Assembly: GCF_001180225.1 (NCBI RefSeq)
Contig: NZ_CVST01000012.1
Coordinates: 1 to 64,000 of the forward strand
Reading direction: 5' to 3'
Origin: Candidatus Pelagibacter communis
GTDB lineage: Bacteria > Pseudomonadota > Alphaproteobacteria > Pelagibacterales > Pelagibacteraceae
Length of the DNA: 64,000 nt
The first letter of the stretch is position 1; each line of letters opens with the position of its first letter. Shown one piece after another: positions 56,958 through 64,000 of the stretch. The position numbers were made by a program, and so were the translations under genes. Under the pieces are notes generated by a model. The model worked only from the letters and a program-made list of their open reading frames with translations, was not told where the DNA came from and searched no databases.

Positions 56958-57237
56958 TATTGATCTTTTTAAACATTTCCTTACTCATTTTCCATGATAT
57001 TACTTTCTTTTTAGGAACTGCAACTTTTTCGCCAGTTTTTGGATTTCTTCTAATTGAGGCTTTTTGAGTCTTAACTCTAAATGTTCCAAAATTTCTTAAT
57101 TCGACTCCATCTCCTCTACGAAGTGATCTTTTTATTTCATTTAAAATTATATCAGTAAATTTCTCTAAATCTTTTTTTAAGAAATTTGGGTAGTTTTGAG
57201 AGAGTTGTTTTAAAAGCTTTGATTTTACAATAGCCAA
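56947..57237 (-). CDS. ihfB: Integration host factor beta subunit
   Basis: A DNA-bending nucleoid protein of 96 residues. It has the HU/IHF fold: N-terminal helices with LKKDLEKFTDIILNEIK, ELRNFGTFRV, and the minor-groove arm RRNPKTGEKVAVPKK. The position directly downstream of rpsA identifies it as IhfB rather than HU. IhfA is not in the window. The gap to rpsA is 16 nt; it overlaps pyrF by 11 nt. Confidence 0.93.
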   Translation of the reverse strand: MAIVKSKLLKQLSQNYPNFLKKDLEKFTDIILNEIKRSLRRGDGVELRNFGTFRVKTQKASIRRNPKTGEKVAVPKKKVISWKMSKEMFKKINNEE

Positions 57238-57253
57238 TTTATAACTTCTTCAA

Positions 57254-58981
57254 TTATTCTTTCTCTTCTTCTTTTTTCTTTAAATCTTCAGATAATGATG
57301 AAAAAGGTAGGTTTTTACCAGAACCTTCAGATCCATATTTTTCAAGAGCTTCTTTTTTCTCAATTTCTTCAAGTAATCTAATACTTAATGTTACTTTTCT
57401 CTTATTCATGTCCAAATCTGCGATTGCACAGTCTAATTTTTCACCACCTGTCCACCTGCTTGGTCTAGCATCAGCAGCATTAATCGCTATTGCAGATTTT
57501 TTAATCTGGAAGTCCATTTCACAACCTTCTGGTCTTACTATAAGTCCTTTGTTATCAGTTGAAACAACCTTAACAGTTATTGTTTGATTTTTTGACTTAT
57601 CTTTAAACCAGTCAAATGGATCTGCTTGAGTTTGTCTTAAACCAACTCTAATCTTTTGTTCTGAAGATTTTATTTCTAATACTTTAACTTTAAGTTTATC
57701 GCCTTTTTTATACTTAGACAGTTCTTCTTCACCATTATTTAAATAAGTTAAATCATTGCAATGTAAAAAAGCATCAATATCTAAATCTTCAATTTTAACA
57801 AATAAAGAATATTCATTTTTATTTACAACTTCTCCTTCAACAATTGTACCAACAGGATATTTTTTCTCAAATGTTTCAAAAGGATTATCCTGAGTTAATC
57901 TATGTGATATTGCAACACGCCTCTTGTCTTTGTCGATTTCGGTAATTACACAATTTATTTCATCTCCAACTTTAAACATTTTTTTTGCTGAAATATTTTT
58001 TTTAGTCCAGCTTAGTTCGCTTGAATGTAGCAAGGTTGTTAAACCTGGCTCTAGCTCACAAAAAGCTCCAAAGTCCATTAATTTTACTACTTTAACTTTG
58101 TAGATTTTATTTAATTCGTAATTTTCAATATGCTCAAAAGGATCTGGAGATAATTGTTTTACCGAACATCCAACTTGTAATTTTTCTTTATCAACACTGA
58201 TAACTTTTAGGTCGTGTTTTTCACCTATATTAAACACTTCATCTGGATGATTTACTCTTGAATAAGAAATTTCTTGTAAATGTACCAATACATCTAATTC
58301 GCCATTTACATTAAAGAAGCATCCAAATGAACTGTATCCTTTTACTTCGGCACCTTTAATAATGTCTCCGACTTTATATTTCTCAACTATTTTTGCTTTA
58401 TCTTCTTTCTTGAATGATGAAATTATTTCTCTTCTTGATACACAGGCATTACCTCTAACTTTATCTAATTTAATTAAAGCAAATTTCTGCGGCTCGTTCA
58501 TTAGATGACTAATATCTTTTAAAGGCTTGTCACTAATCTGCGATCCAGGTAAAAACATTAGTGAACCCGTGTCTATATGTTCGACTATACATCCACCTTT
58601 ACACTTAGATGTGATTTTTCCCATGATAGGTTCATTTTTTTCATATGCTTCTACTAGTTTGTCCCAACCTTTAATTTTTTGAGCTTTACTTGCGGAAACT
58701 AAAACTTCGCCATGTTTATCTTCAATTTTTTCCAGTAGAACAGGAATAGTTTCTCCAACTTTAATCTTTTCTGAAAGACCCATGCTCTTTAATTCATTAA
58801 TATCCAGAACTGGTTCTGATTTAAGGCCTTCAACAAATAAAAATACAAATTTCTCTGTAATTTTATTTATTTTACCTTCAATAATTTTACCTTCTTCTAT
58901 TTGTACTTTTGAAAGCTGACTGCTTAGTAATTTTTCAAATTCTTGAGATGCTGGATTTGATAAATCTTTATAAATTTCCAT
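57254..58981 (-). CDS. rpsA: 30S ribosomal protein S1
   Basis: An mRNA-binding protein made of six S1/OB repeats in 575 residues. Clear repeats are seen at GKITSKCKGGCIVEH, GAEVKGYSSFGCFF, KVVKLMDFGAFCELEPG and GEVVNKNEYSLFVKI, plus the first and last degenerate copies. S1 aids initiation on structured or weak-SD mRNA, which suits a genome with few clear Shine-Dalgarno sites. It overlaps the cmk stop by 1 nt and precedes ihfB, the standard cmk-rpsA-ihfB order. Confidence 0.96.
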   Translation of the reverse strand: MEIYKDLSNPASQEFEKLLSSQLSKVQIEEGKIIEGKINKITEKFVFLFVEGLKSEPVLDINELKSMGLSEKIKVGETIPVLLEKIEDKHGEVLVSASKAQKIKGWDKLVEAYEKNEPIMGKITSKCKGGCIVEHIDTGSLMFLPGSQISDKPLKDISHLMNEPQKFALIKLDKVRGNACVSRREIISSFKKEDKAKIVEKYKVGDIIKGAEVKGYSSFGCFFNVNGELDVLVHLQEISYSRVNHPDEVFNIGEKHDLKVISVDKEKLQVGCSVKQLSPDPFEHIENYELNKIYKVKVVKLMDFGAFCELEPGLTTLLHSSELSWTKKNISAKKMFKVGDEINCVITEIDKDKRRVAISHRLTQDNPFETFEKKYPVGTIVEGEVVNKNEYSLFVKIEDLDIDAFLHCNDLTYLNNGEEELSKYKKGDKLKVKVLEIKSSEQKIRVGLRQTQADPFDWFKDKSKNQTITVKVVSTDNKGLIVRPEGCEMDFQIKKSAIAINAADARPSRWTGGEKLDCAIADLDMNKRKVTLSIRLLEEIEKKEALEKYGSEGSGKNLPFSSLSEDLKKKEEEKE

Positions 58982-59637
58982 TAATTATTTATTTTCCTGT
59001 CTATTATTTTTTTTATTTTTAAAAAACATGCCCTTTTATTAAGGTTTGTCGTATTAATCAATAGTGAATCTTTTGTTTTCTTTAATGGAGATATTTTTCT
59101 ACATAAATCACTTTTATCGCGTTTTTTAATGCTTTTTAGGACTTCTTTATAAGTTATATTTTTTTTAAGAATTTTTAATTCTTTATATCTCCTTAATGCT
59201 CTAGTTCTTACATTTGCAGTTATATAAAATTTAAAGTCAGCGTCAGGAATAATATTGTACGTAATATCCCTCCCATCCAAACAAGAACCTTTATATTTTT
59301 TTGGTGGGTTGTATGCACAATTGATTTGAAAAGAGTGGACTAATTTTCTTATAGATTTGATTTTAGAAATTATAGAAGCTTCAGTTCCAATTTCATCTGA
59401 TAATAAATCTTTATTTGCCAGGTCTTTTATTTTCAATAATTTAATTTTTGATTTTACAAATTTATTGTTAAATTTTTTTGGAAAATTAATTTTTAGATAG
59501 GCGATAAATCTATAAATTTTTCCAGTATCAAGATAAAATAGATTATAATGTTTAGAAATAGCTTTAGATAAAGTTCCTGCACCTGCTGCTGCAGGCGAGT
59601 CAATGGCGATCTTTAAAATATTTTTTTTTTTTATCAT
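58981..59637 (-). CDS. cmk: Cytidylate kinase with altered Walker A motif
   Basis: Phosphorylates CMP/dCMP. The 218 residues keep the LDTGKIYR segment, the NMP-binding CLDGRDITYNIIPDADFKFY, ARALRRY-like RTRALRRYKEL, and SPLKKTKDSLLINTT. In the P-loop, which in Cmk normally reads DGPAASGKGT, the sequence is DSPAAAGAGT: Ala20 replaces the catalytic lysine. The N-terminus includes a 12-A run (MIKKKN), in frame. It overlaps aroA by 4 nt and rpsA by 1 nt. Context makes the assignment firm; activity is a question. Confidence 0.93.
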   Translation of the reverse strand: MIKKKNILKIAIDSPAAAGAGTLSKAISKHYNLFYLDTGKIYRFIAYLKINFPKKFNNKFVKSKIKLLKIKDLANKDLLSDEIGTEASIISKIKSIRKLVHSFQINCAYNPPKKYKGSCLDGRDITYNIIPDADFKFYITANVRTRALRRYKELKILKKNITYKEVLKSIKKRDKSDLCRKISPLKKTKDSLLINTTNLNKRACFLKIKKIIDRKINN

Positions 59638-60953
59638 TTTTTTAAATCATTTATAATTTTCAAAAAATTTGGAAAGGAAGTCTTGATTGAATCTTTGTCA
59701 TAAATTTTCCATGATCCTCCAAATGATAAAGCAGCTATTACACTTGTCATAAATACCCTGTGATCTTTTAGATAGTTTTTAATAATTATTTTTTTTTTGA
59801 TTTTTAAATTTGGATTTCCGTATATTTTAATTGAATTTTCTGTCATTAAAGTTTTTATACCAATTTTATTAAGAATGTAATTGCCCCAAAATAATCTAGG
59901 ACTTTCTTTTTGATTTAATTCTGAGAGATTTTTAAAATAAGAAATTCCATTAGCTTTTGCTGCTAATAAAAATATAATTAAAAACTCATCTATAGCTCCA
60001 CTATTATATTTAGGTGGGCAATTAATTGATTTTATATTTTTAGGGCTTGTTATTTTTATATCAGCTATTTTTTCTCCTTTATAATTTCTCTTATTTTTAA
60101 AATTTATTTTAATACCCATTTTTTTAAGTATAGTGATTATGCCAGTTCTAGAAGAATTAATATTTACATTTTTAATTGTTAATTTTGAATTTTCTGACAA
60201 CGCAGTTAAAACTAAAAAAAAAGCACTCGAACTAATATCTGAGGGAATTGTATAATTTAAAGGTTTTATTTTTTTTACTTTTTCAATTTTTATCTTATCA
60301 TAATTTCTCTCTTTTTTTACTGTGATTGGTAAGCGTAAGTGTTTGCAAAGTATTTCTGTATGATTTCTTGATTTCTTTGCTTTAATTAAAGTTTTTCCAT
60401 TTGTTTTAAGACCCGCAAAGATAACCGAACTTTTGCATTGGGCTGAACCTTTATTTTCAAAATATTCAATCGGTCTCAAGTTATCTGAGCCATAAATTTT
60501 TAAAGGAAGACCTTTATTTTTATTCAACTTAAATTTGGCTCCAAATTTACTTAAAGGTTCTGCAATCCTTCTAAAATCTCTTTTAGATAAACTTTTGTCT
60601 CCAATTATTTTTATGGGATATGGTGTATCTATTAATAAACCTAAAATTAATCTTCCCAAGGTGCCTGAGTTTTGTGCATTAATTGTAATATTTTTTTTAT
60701 ATTTATAACCTTCAAGTCCTCTTCCATAAATTTTACATAAATTCTTTTTTATTTTTGACTCAATACCTAATTTTTTGACTGCTTTAAGAGCTGCTAAAAC
60801 ATCTTCAGATTTCAAGAGATTTCTTGAAGTGGAAACTCCGTTTGCCAAAGATGAAAATAATATCCATCTAATACTTATGCTTTTATCTCCACTAACACTA
60901 ATCTTTTTGTCAAAGCTATTGATTTTTTTGGTGATTATCAGTTCATTAGACAT
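59634..60953 (-). CDS. aroA: 3-phosphoshikimate 1-carboxyvinyltransferase (EPSP synthase)
   Basis: Forms EPSP from shikimate-3-phosphate and PEP. The 439 residues contain SGDKSISIRWIL (usual GSKSISNR), NSGTLGRLI, GDKSLSKRDFRRIAEPL, the catalytic Asp in GAIDEFLI, and KESPRL in place of the usual KESDRL. KDHRVFMTS follows. The fold order is intact, but several active-site motifs are diverged. It is 9 nt downstream of lptB and overlaps cmk by 4 nt; aroA-cmk-rpsA is a common proteobacterial order. Confidence 0.92.
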   Translation of the reverse strand: MSNELIITKKINSFDKKISVSGDKSISIRWILFSSLANGVSTSRNLLKSEDVLAALKAVKKLGIESKIKKNLCKIYGRGLEGYKYKKNITINAQNSGTLGRLILGLLIDTPYPIKIIGDKSLSKRDFRRIAEPLSKFGAKFKLNKNKGLPLKIYGSDNLRPIEYFENKGSAQCKSSVIFAGLKTNGKTLIKAKKSRNHTEILCKHLRLPITVKKERNYDKIKIEKVKKIKPLNYTIPSDISSSAFFLVLTALSENSKLTIKNVNINSSRTGIITILKKMGIKINFKNKRNYKGEKIADIKITSPKNIKSINCPPKYNSGAIDEFLIIFLLAAKANGISYFKNLSELNQKESPRLFWGNYILNKIGIKTLMTENSIKIYGNPNLKIKKKIIIKNYLKDHRVFMTSVIAALSFGGSWKIYDKDSIKTSFPNFLKIINDLKK

Positions 60954-60962
60954 AAAAAATAT

Positions 60963-61739
60963 TTAACTTATTTTGAAACTATCTCCAAAATAAGCATTTT
61001 TAGCTTTTATATTTTTTACTAAATTTGAAGGTGTATCTTGGGCAATAATTTTTCCATTATTTAGTATCATTGCAATATCACATGTGGCAAGGAGATCTCT
61101 TGCTTGATGATCGCAAATGCAAGTAGTTATATTGTGCTCTTGTTGCAAGTTTACAATTGTTTCTTGTAACATTTTAATTGTTAATACATCTAGAGCAGCA
61201 TAAACTTCATCTAATAACAGCACTTTAGGATCACTTAAAAGAGCTAATGCAATAACAAGCCTTTTTTTTTGTCCCCCAGATAAAAACTTAGCTTTCACAT
61301 CCCTTAAGTTGTCAAATTCAAATTTTGATATTAGATAATTAATTTTTTCTGTCCTATAGTTTTTTTGGTCAATAACTATCTCACTTATTGCTTTTAAATT
61401 TTCGTAAAGTGTTAAATCACTAAAATATCCTCCATACTGCGGACAATAAGAAGTCTTAAATTTCTTTGATCTTATATAAACAGGATAATTAGTAACATCT
61501 TCTCCATAAATTTTGATTTTTCCACTTTTTGGTTTAATTAGACCAGTTATTAAATTAAATATTGTACTTTTTCCAGCACCGTTAGGGCCCAACATTCCAT
61601 GAATTGAGTTTTTGTTTATTTTAAAATTAATATTGTCTAAGATTAATCTGTTTCCATAAGATAATGAAACGTTTTCAAACTCTATTGCTGAGTCTTGTTG
61701 TTTGAATGATTTTATCCTGAATTTTTTAATTATTGCCAT
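60963..61739 (-). CDS. lptB: LPS export ABC transporter ATP-binding protein LptB
   Basis: The ATPase of the LptBFG machine that extracts lipopolysaccharide from the inner membrane. The 258 residues show Walker A GPNGAGKST, the Q-loop YCPQYGG, signature LSGGQKKR, Walker B VLLLDEVYAALD and the switch His in ICDHQARDLL. The family usually has DEPFAG after Walker B; here it is DEVYAA. It overlaps lptC by 14 nt with no lptA gene between. Confidence 0.9.
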   Translation of the reverse strand: MAIIKKFRIKSFKQQDSAIEFENVSLSYGNRLILDNINFKINKNSIHGMLGPNGAGKSTIFNLITGLIKPKSGKIKIYGEDVTNYPVYIRSKKFKTSYCPQYGGYFSDLTLYENLKAISEIVIDQKNYRTEKINYLISKFEFDNLRDVKAKFLSGGQKKRLVIALALLSDPKVLLLDEVYAALDVLTIKMLQETIVNLQQEHNITTCICDHQARDLLATCDIAMILNNGKIIAQDTPSNLVKNIKAKNAYFGDSFKIS

Positions 61740-62292
61740 TATAATTTTTACTTTTCATCTTTACTTTATCTTTATTTTTATACATGAAAATTTTTGCATC
61801 TTTAGAGTCAATTTTAATCTCCAATACGTCTGCTTTAATTACATTTTCTAGATTACTATAAACCACATTTTTAGAAATAATCATTGTATTTCTATTAATT
61901 GAAAAATCCATATAGTCACTCTTAATATTATTTTCTAAATATTTTATTATTACATTTTTTGAAAAAATTGTATCATAGTTTAAATTATCATACTTTCCAA
62001 AATCTGAGGTAATAGTTATATCCTGCGAATTAGTCAAAATAATTTTTGCACTCACATTTGTTAAATATATGATATTATCTTTGTTGTAGTCTATTTCTCC
62101 TGTTTCAGCTCTTATAATAAATTTGTTTCCTTTAGAGTCTTGAGACTTGTATTCAACATTTTCTATTATATTTTGAATGTAATTTTCATCTAAATCAATC
62201 GGAAGGTTTTTTTTGTCAAAGTGTTGCTCTATGAGTTTATAAGAAATGGTAATGGATGATAAAATAATTGCTAGAATTATTATCTTTCTCAT
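61726..62292 (-). CDS. lptC: LPS export protein LptC
   Basis: A 188-residue bitopic protein. One N-terminal transmembrane helix (about residues 4-20) is followed by a periplasmic beta-rich domain of the OstA/LptC type (FIIRAETGEIDYNKDNIIYL, then TITSDFGKYDNLN). It bridges LptFG and LptA in LPS transport. It lies directly after kdsD (0 nt) and overlaps lptB. In many proteobacteria kdsC and lptA also lie in this cluster; neither is here. Confidence 0.85.
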   Translation of the reverse strand: MRKIIILAIILSSITISYKLIEQHFDKKNLPIDLDENYIQNIIENVEYKSQDSKGNKFIIRAETGEIDYNKDNIIYLTNVSAKIILTNSQDITITSDFGKYDNLNYDTIFSKNVIIKYLENNIKSDYMDFSINRNTMIISKNVVYSNLENVIKADVLEIKIDSKDAKIFMYKNKDKVKMKSKNYNGNN

Positions 62293-63261
62293 TTAAGAAA
62301 TATTTGATTGTAAAATTGTATGTATGTGTATTAATCCTATAACTTTTGCAGGTTCTTTGTTATTAACAACAATCAAAGATGTTATTTTTTTATTATTCAT
62401 TATAGAAAGTGCTTTGGCAGCAAGTTCATTTTTATCAATATATAGTGGGTTTTTAGTCATAACATCCTTAACTAAAAAAGAGTGTAGAGTTTTTTCTTTT
62501 TGACTAAATCTTCTTAGTTGTCCATCTGTAATAATGCCAACTAGTTTTTTATTTTTATTAACAACAATCAACACTCCTAATTTTTTTTTAGTTAAAATTT
62601 TTATTGCATTTCTCATTTGCAAAGCTTCATTCACAAGAGGAAGATCTTTACCTGTTATCATAATATCATCTACGGTTTTTAATTGAGCTCCCAGACTTCC
62701 AGCAGGATGAAGTTTTTTGAATTCCATTTTACCAAATTTTTTATATTTCATTGCAGCTATTGCAATTGAATCACCCAATGCAAGCTGTGTAGTAGTACTT
62801 GATGTGGGAACTATACCTTCAGCTTCTTCAACTTTTGGAATAAGCAGTTTTATGTCTGAACTTTTGTGTAGAATAGAATCTTTTTTTGATACAATGCCAA
62901 TTATTAAAATTTTATTTCTTTTCGCAAATTGTATTATATTTTTTAGTTCACTAGTTTCTCCTGAGTTACTAATAAGTATTAAAATATCTTTTTTAGATAT
63001 CATCCCTAAATCTCCGTGAGATGCTTCACTTGCAGATAGACTGAAAGAGGGCGTTCCCACAGAAGCTAGGGTTGCAGCAATTTTAGATGCTATAAGTCCA
63101 CTTTTCCCTACTCCACACAATATTACTTTTGATTGACAATTTGCTACTTCGTATACAGCTTTAGTAAATGATTGGTTGATACTTTTTTTTAAACTTTGAA
63201 GAGCTTTAATTTCAAGATTAATTACATCCTTTGAAATAGAAATAAATTTTTTTTTATTCAT
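62293..63261 (-). CDS. kdsD: Arabinose-5-phosphate isomerase KdsD
   Basis: Interconverts ribulose-5-P and arabinose-5-P for Kdo synthesis. The 322 residues have a SIS domain (CGVGKSGLIASKIAATLASVG, with SEASHGDLGMI and SNSGET), followed by two CBS domains (about 205-320). The position upstream of lptC supports the role in LPS biosynthesis. It overlaps the upstream RNase D-like gene by 1 nt. Confidence 0.93.
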   Translation of the reverse strand: MNKKKFISISKDVINLEIKALQSLKKSINQSFTKAVYEVANCQSKVILCGVGKSGLIASKIAATLASVGTPSFSLSASEASHGDLGMISKKDILILISNSGETSELKNIIQFAKRNKILIIGIVSKKDSILHKSSDIKLLIPKVEEAEGIVPTSSTTTQLALGDSIAIAAMKYKKFGKMEFKKLHPAGSLGAQLKTVDDIMITGKDLPLVNEALQMRNAIKILTKKKLGVLIVVNKNKKLVGIITDGQLRRFSQKEKTLHSFLVKDVMTKNPLYIDKNELAAKALSIMNNKKITSLIVVNNKEPAKVIGLIHIHTILQSNIS

Positions 63262-63872
63262 TAATGAGACCAGATATCATCTTTAAATAGAGCGAGATCA
63301 AGTTCAACTCTTGTTTTTAAAAACTTTAAGCAATTTTCATAAAGTTTTATTCTATTCTCTCTTTCTAATATTTTTTTTAATTCTTTGTGTATTTGGTGTA
63401 AATAAATTACATCATTCGCACAGTATTTGAGTTGGGCTGAAGATAGTTCTCCACCAAAATCTGAGCTTTGAAATTGTTTGCTAATATCTATATTTACAAA
63501 TTCTTTTATTAATGTTTTTAAAGAGTGATTATCTGAATAAGATCTTGCAAGTTTAGATGCAATTTTTGTATCTAAAATATTATTAGTATCTGTTTCTAAA
63601 TAATACTTAATATGGGCTATATCAGCACGCCCATAATGAAAAATTTTAGTTATATTTTTATCACTTAATAATTTCACTAAATTTGGTGCATTATAATTTT
63701 TTCTATCAAATTGGACTATATGTGCATCTGATTTTCCCGAAGATATTTGAATTAAACACAATGGGTCACGCCTAACATTTAGACCCATAAACTCACCATC
63801 TACGGCAATTATATTGCCTAAATTTAAATCATCTGGTAGATCATTTTTATGAAGTTGAATATTATTACTCAT
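63261..63872 (-). CDS. RNase D-like 3'-5' exonuclease (DEDDy)
   Basis: A 203-residue DEDDy nuclease. ExoI is IIAVDGEFMGL (Asp25, Glu27). ExoII lies in KIFHYGRADIAHIKYYL. ExoIII is YCANDVIYLHQI with the Tyr and Asp. It lacks the HRDC domain of full-length RNase D, which is the usual short form in alphaproteobacteria. A role in tRNA 3' processing or RNA decay is inferred. It lies 16 bp from the divergent NAD(P)-binding gene, with almost no promoter space. Confidence 0.9.
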   Translation of the reverse strand: MSNNIQLHKNDLPDDLNLGNIIAVDGEFMGLNVRRDPLCLIQISSGKSDAHIVQFDRKNYNAPNLVKLLSDKNITKIFHYGRADIAHIKYYLETDTNNILDTKIASKLARSYSDNHSLKTLIKEFVNIDISKQFQSSDFGGELSSAQLKYCANDVIYLHQIHKELKKILERENRIKLYENCLKFLKTRVELDLALFKDDIWSH

Positions 63873-63888
63873 TATTAAACATATATAT

Positions 63889-64000
63889 ATGAAAGCAAAA
63901 AATTGTCTAATTTTTGGTGGAAGTGGTCAAATTGGTCGAAATTTAATTAGGAAGCTTACAAAGAAAAATTATCAAGTAACTGTTGTAACAAGAAACATTC
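63889..64000 (+). CDS. NAD(P)-binding Rossmann protein (NDUFA9/SDR-like), 3'-truncated
   Basis: The first 37 codons are visible, beginning MKAKNCLIFGGSGQIGRNLI with the Rossmann GGSGQIG dinucleotide loop and VTVVTRN after the second strand. This pattern fits the atypical SDR family that includes the complex I-associated NDUFA9 proteins of alphaproteobacteria. The rest lies beyond the window. It is divergent from the RNase D-like gene. Confidence 0.75.
   Translation, partial: MKAKNCLIFGGSGQIGRNLIRKLTKKNYQVTVVTRNI

Overview
The window is one contiguous, strongly A+T-rich stretch of chromosome. It is almost entirely coding: intergenic gaps are mostly under 100 bp and the largest is about 230 bp. 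Gene content and order point to a streamlined alphaproteobacterium of the SAR11 / Candidatus Pelagibacter type. The pointers are the blocks aroA-cmk-rpsA-ihfB-pyrF-trpF-trpB-trpA-accD-folC, murA-DUF2948-hisD-infA, rpmH-rnpA-yidD-yidC-argB, and cobS-cobT beside a J-domain gene; a RegB-type redox kinase; and an alphaproteobacterial/eukaryote-like histidyl-tRNA synthetase next to a tRNA-His with no encoded G-1. No rRNA, CRISPR array, insertion sequence or prophage is visible.

Layout. 1-8.2 kb: end of a DMT transporter, uppP, the glutamate synthase genes gltD-gltB and an alpha/beta hydrolase. 8.2-18 kb: a translation block, with a frameshifted glycosyltransferase, thrS, infC, rpmI, rplT (also frameshifted), pheS-pheT, lepA and tRNA-Ser. 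18-24.7 kb: gyrB, a RegB/PrrB-like sensor kinase, cobT-cobS and a J-domain protein. 24.7-30.7 kb: bolA, aroB-aroK, a small membrane protein, an unrecognised exported protein, def, fmt, truA. 30.7-38.1 kb (minus strand): a SET-domain protein, an HDAC-like deacetylase, dapE, dapD, a HAD nucleotidase, argB, yidC, yidD, rnpA, rpmH. 38.1-43.5 kb: a TVP38-type membrane protein, tRNA-Thr, small basic proteins, dcd, murA, DUF2948, hisD, infA, tRNA-Phe, cold-shock protein and a strong terminator. 43.6-47.8 kb: tRNA-His, hisS-hisZ, a sulfotransferase, hisG. 47.8-51.5 kb: rmuC, an MGME1-like nuclease, an exonuclease I homologue and thioredoxin. 51.5-63.9 kb (minus strand): folC, accD, trpA, trpB, trpF, pyrF, ihfB, rpsA, cmk, aroA, lptB, lptC, kdsD and an RNase D-like gene. 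The start of an NAD(P)-binding protein gene lies at the right edge.

Most genes are housekeeping: nitrogen assimilation, translation, His/Trp/aromatic/lysine biosynthesis and envelope assembly. I did not find an obvious new multi-gene defence or mobile system. The most interesting points are specific anomalies. Two +1 frame breaks lie in A-tracts, one in the essential gene rplT. Three of four tRNAs have eroded T-loops. TrpB carries Asp where the catalytic Glu is expected, and cytidylate kinase lacks the Walker A lysine. A homologue of the mitochondrial exonuclease MGME1 lies between RmuC and ExoI. A SET methyltransferase adjoins an HDAC-like deacetylase. CobST sit with a J-protein and no CobN. 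A sulfotransferase gene interrupts the his operon. LptA is missing between LptC and LptB. All family assignments come from reading motifs in the sequence; no database search was run.
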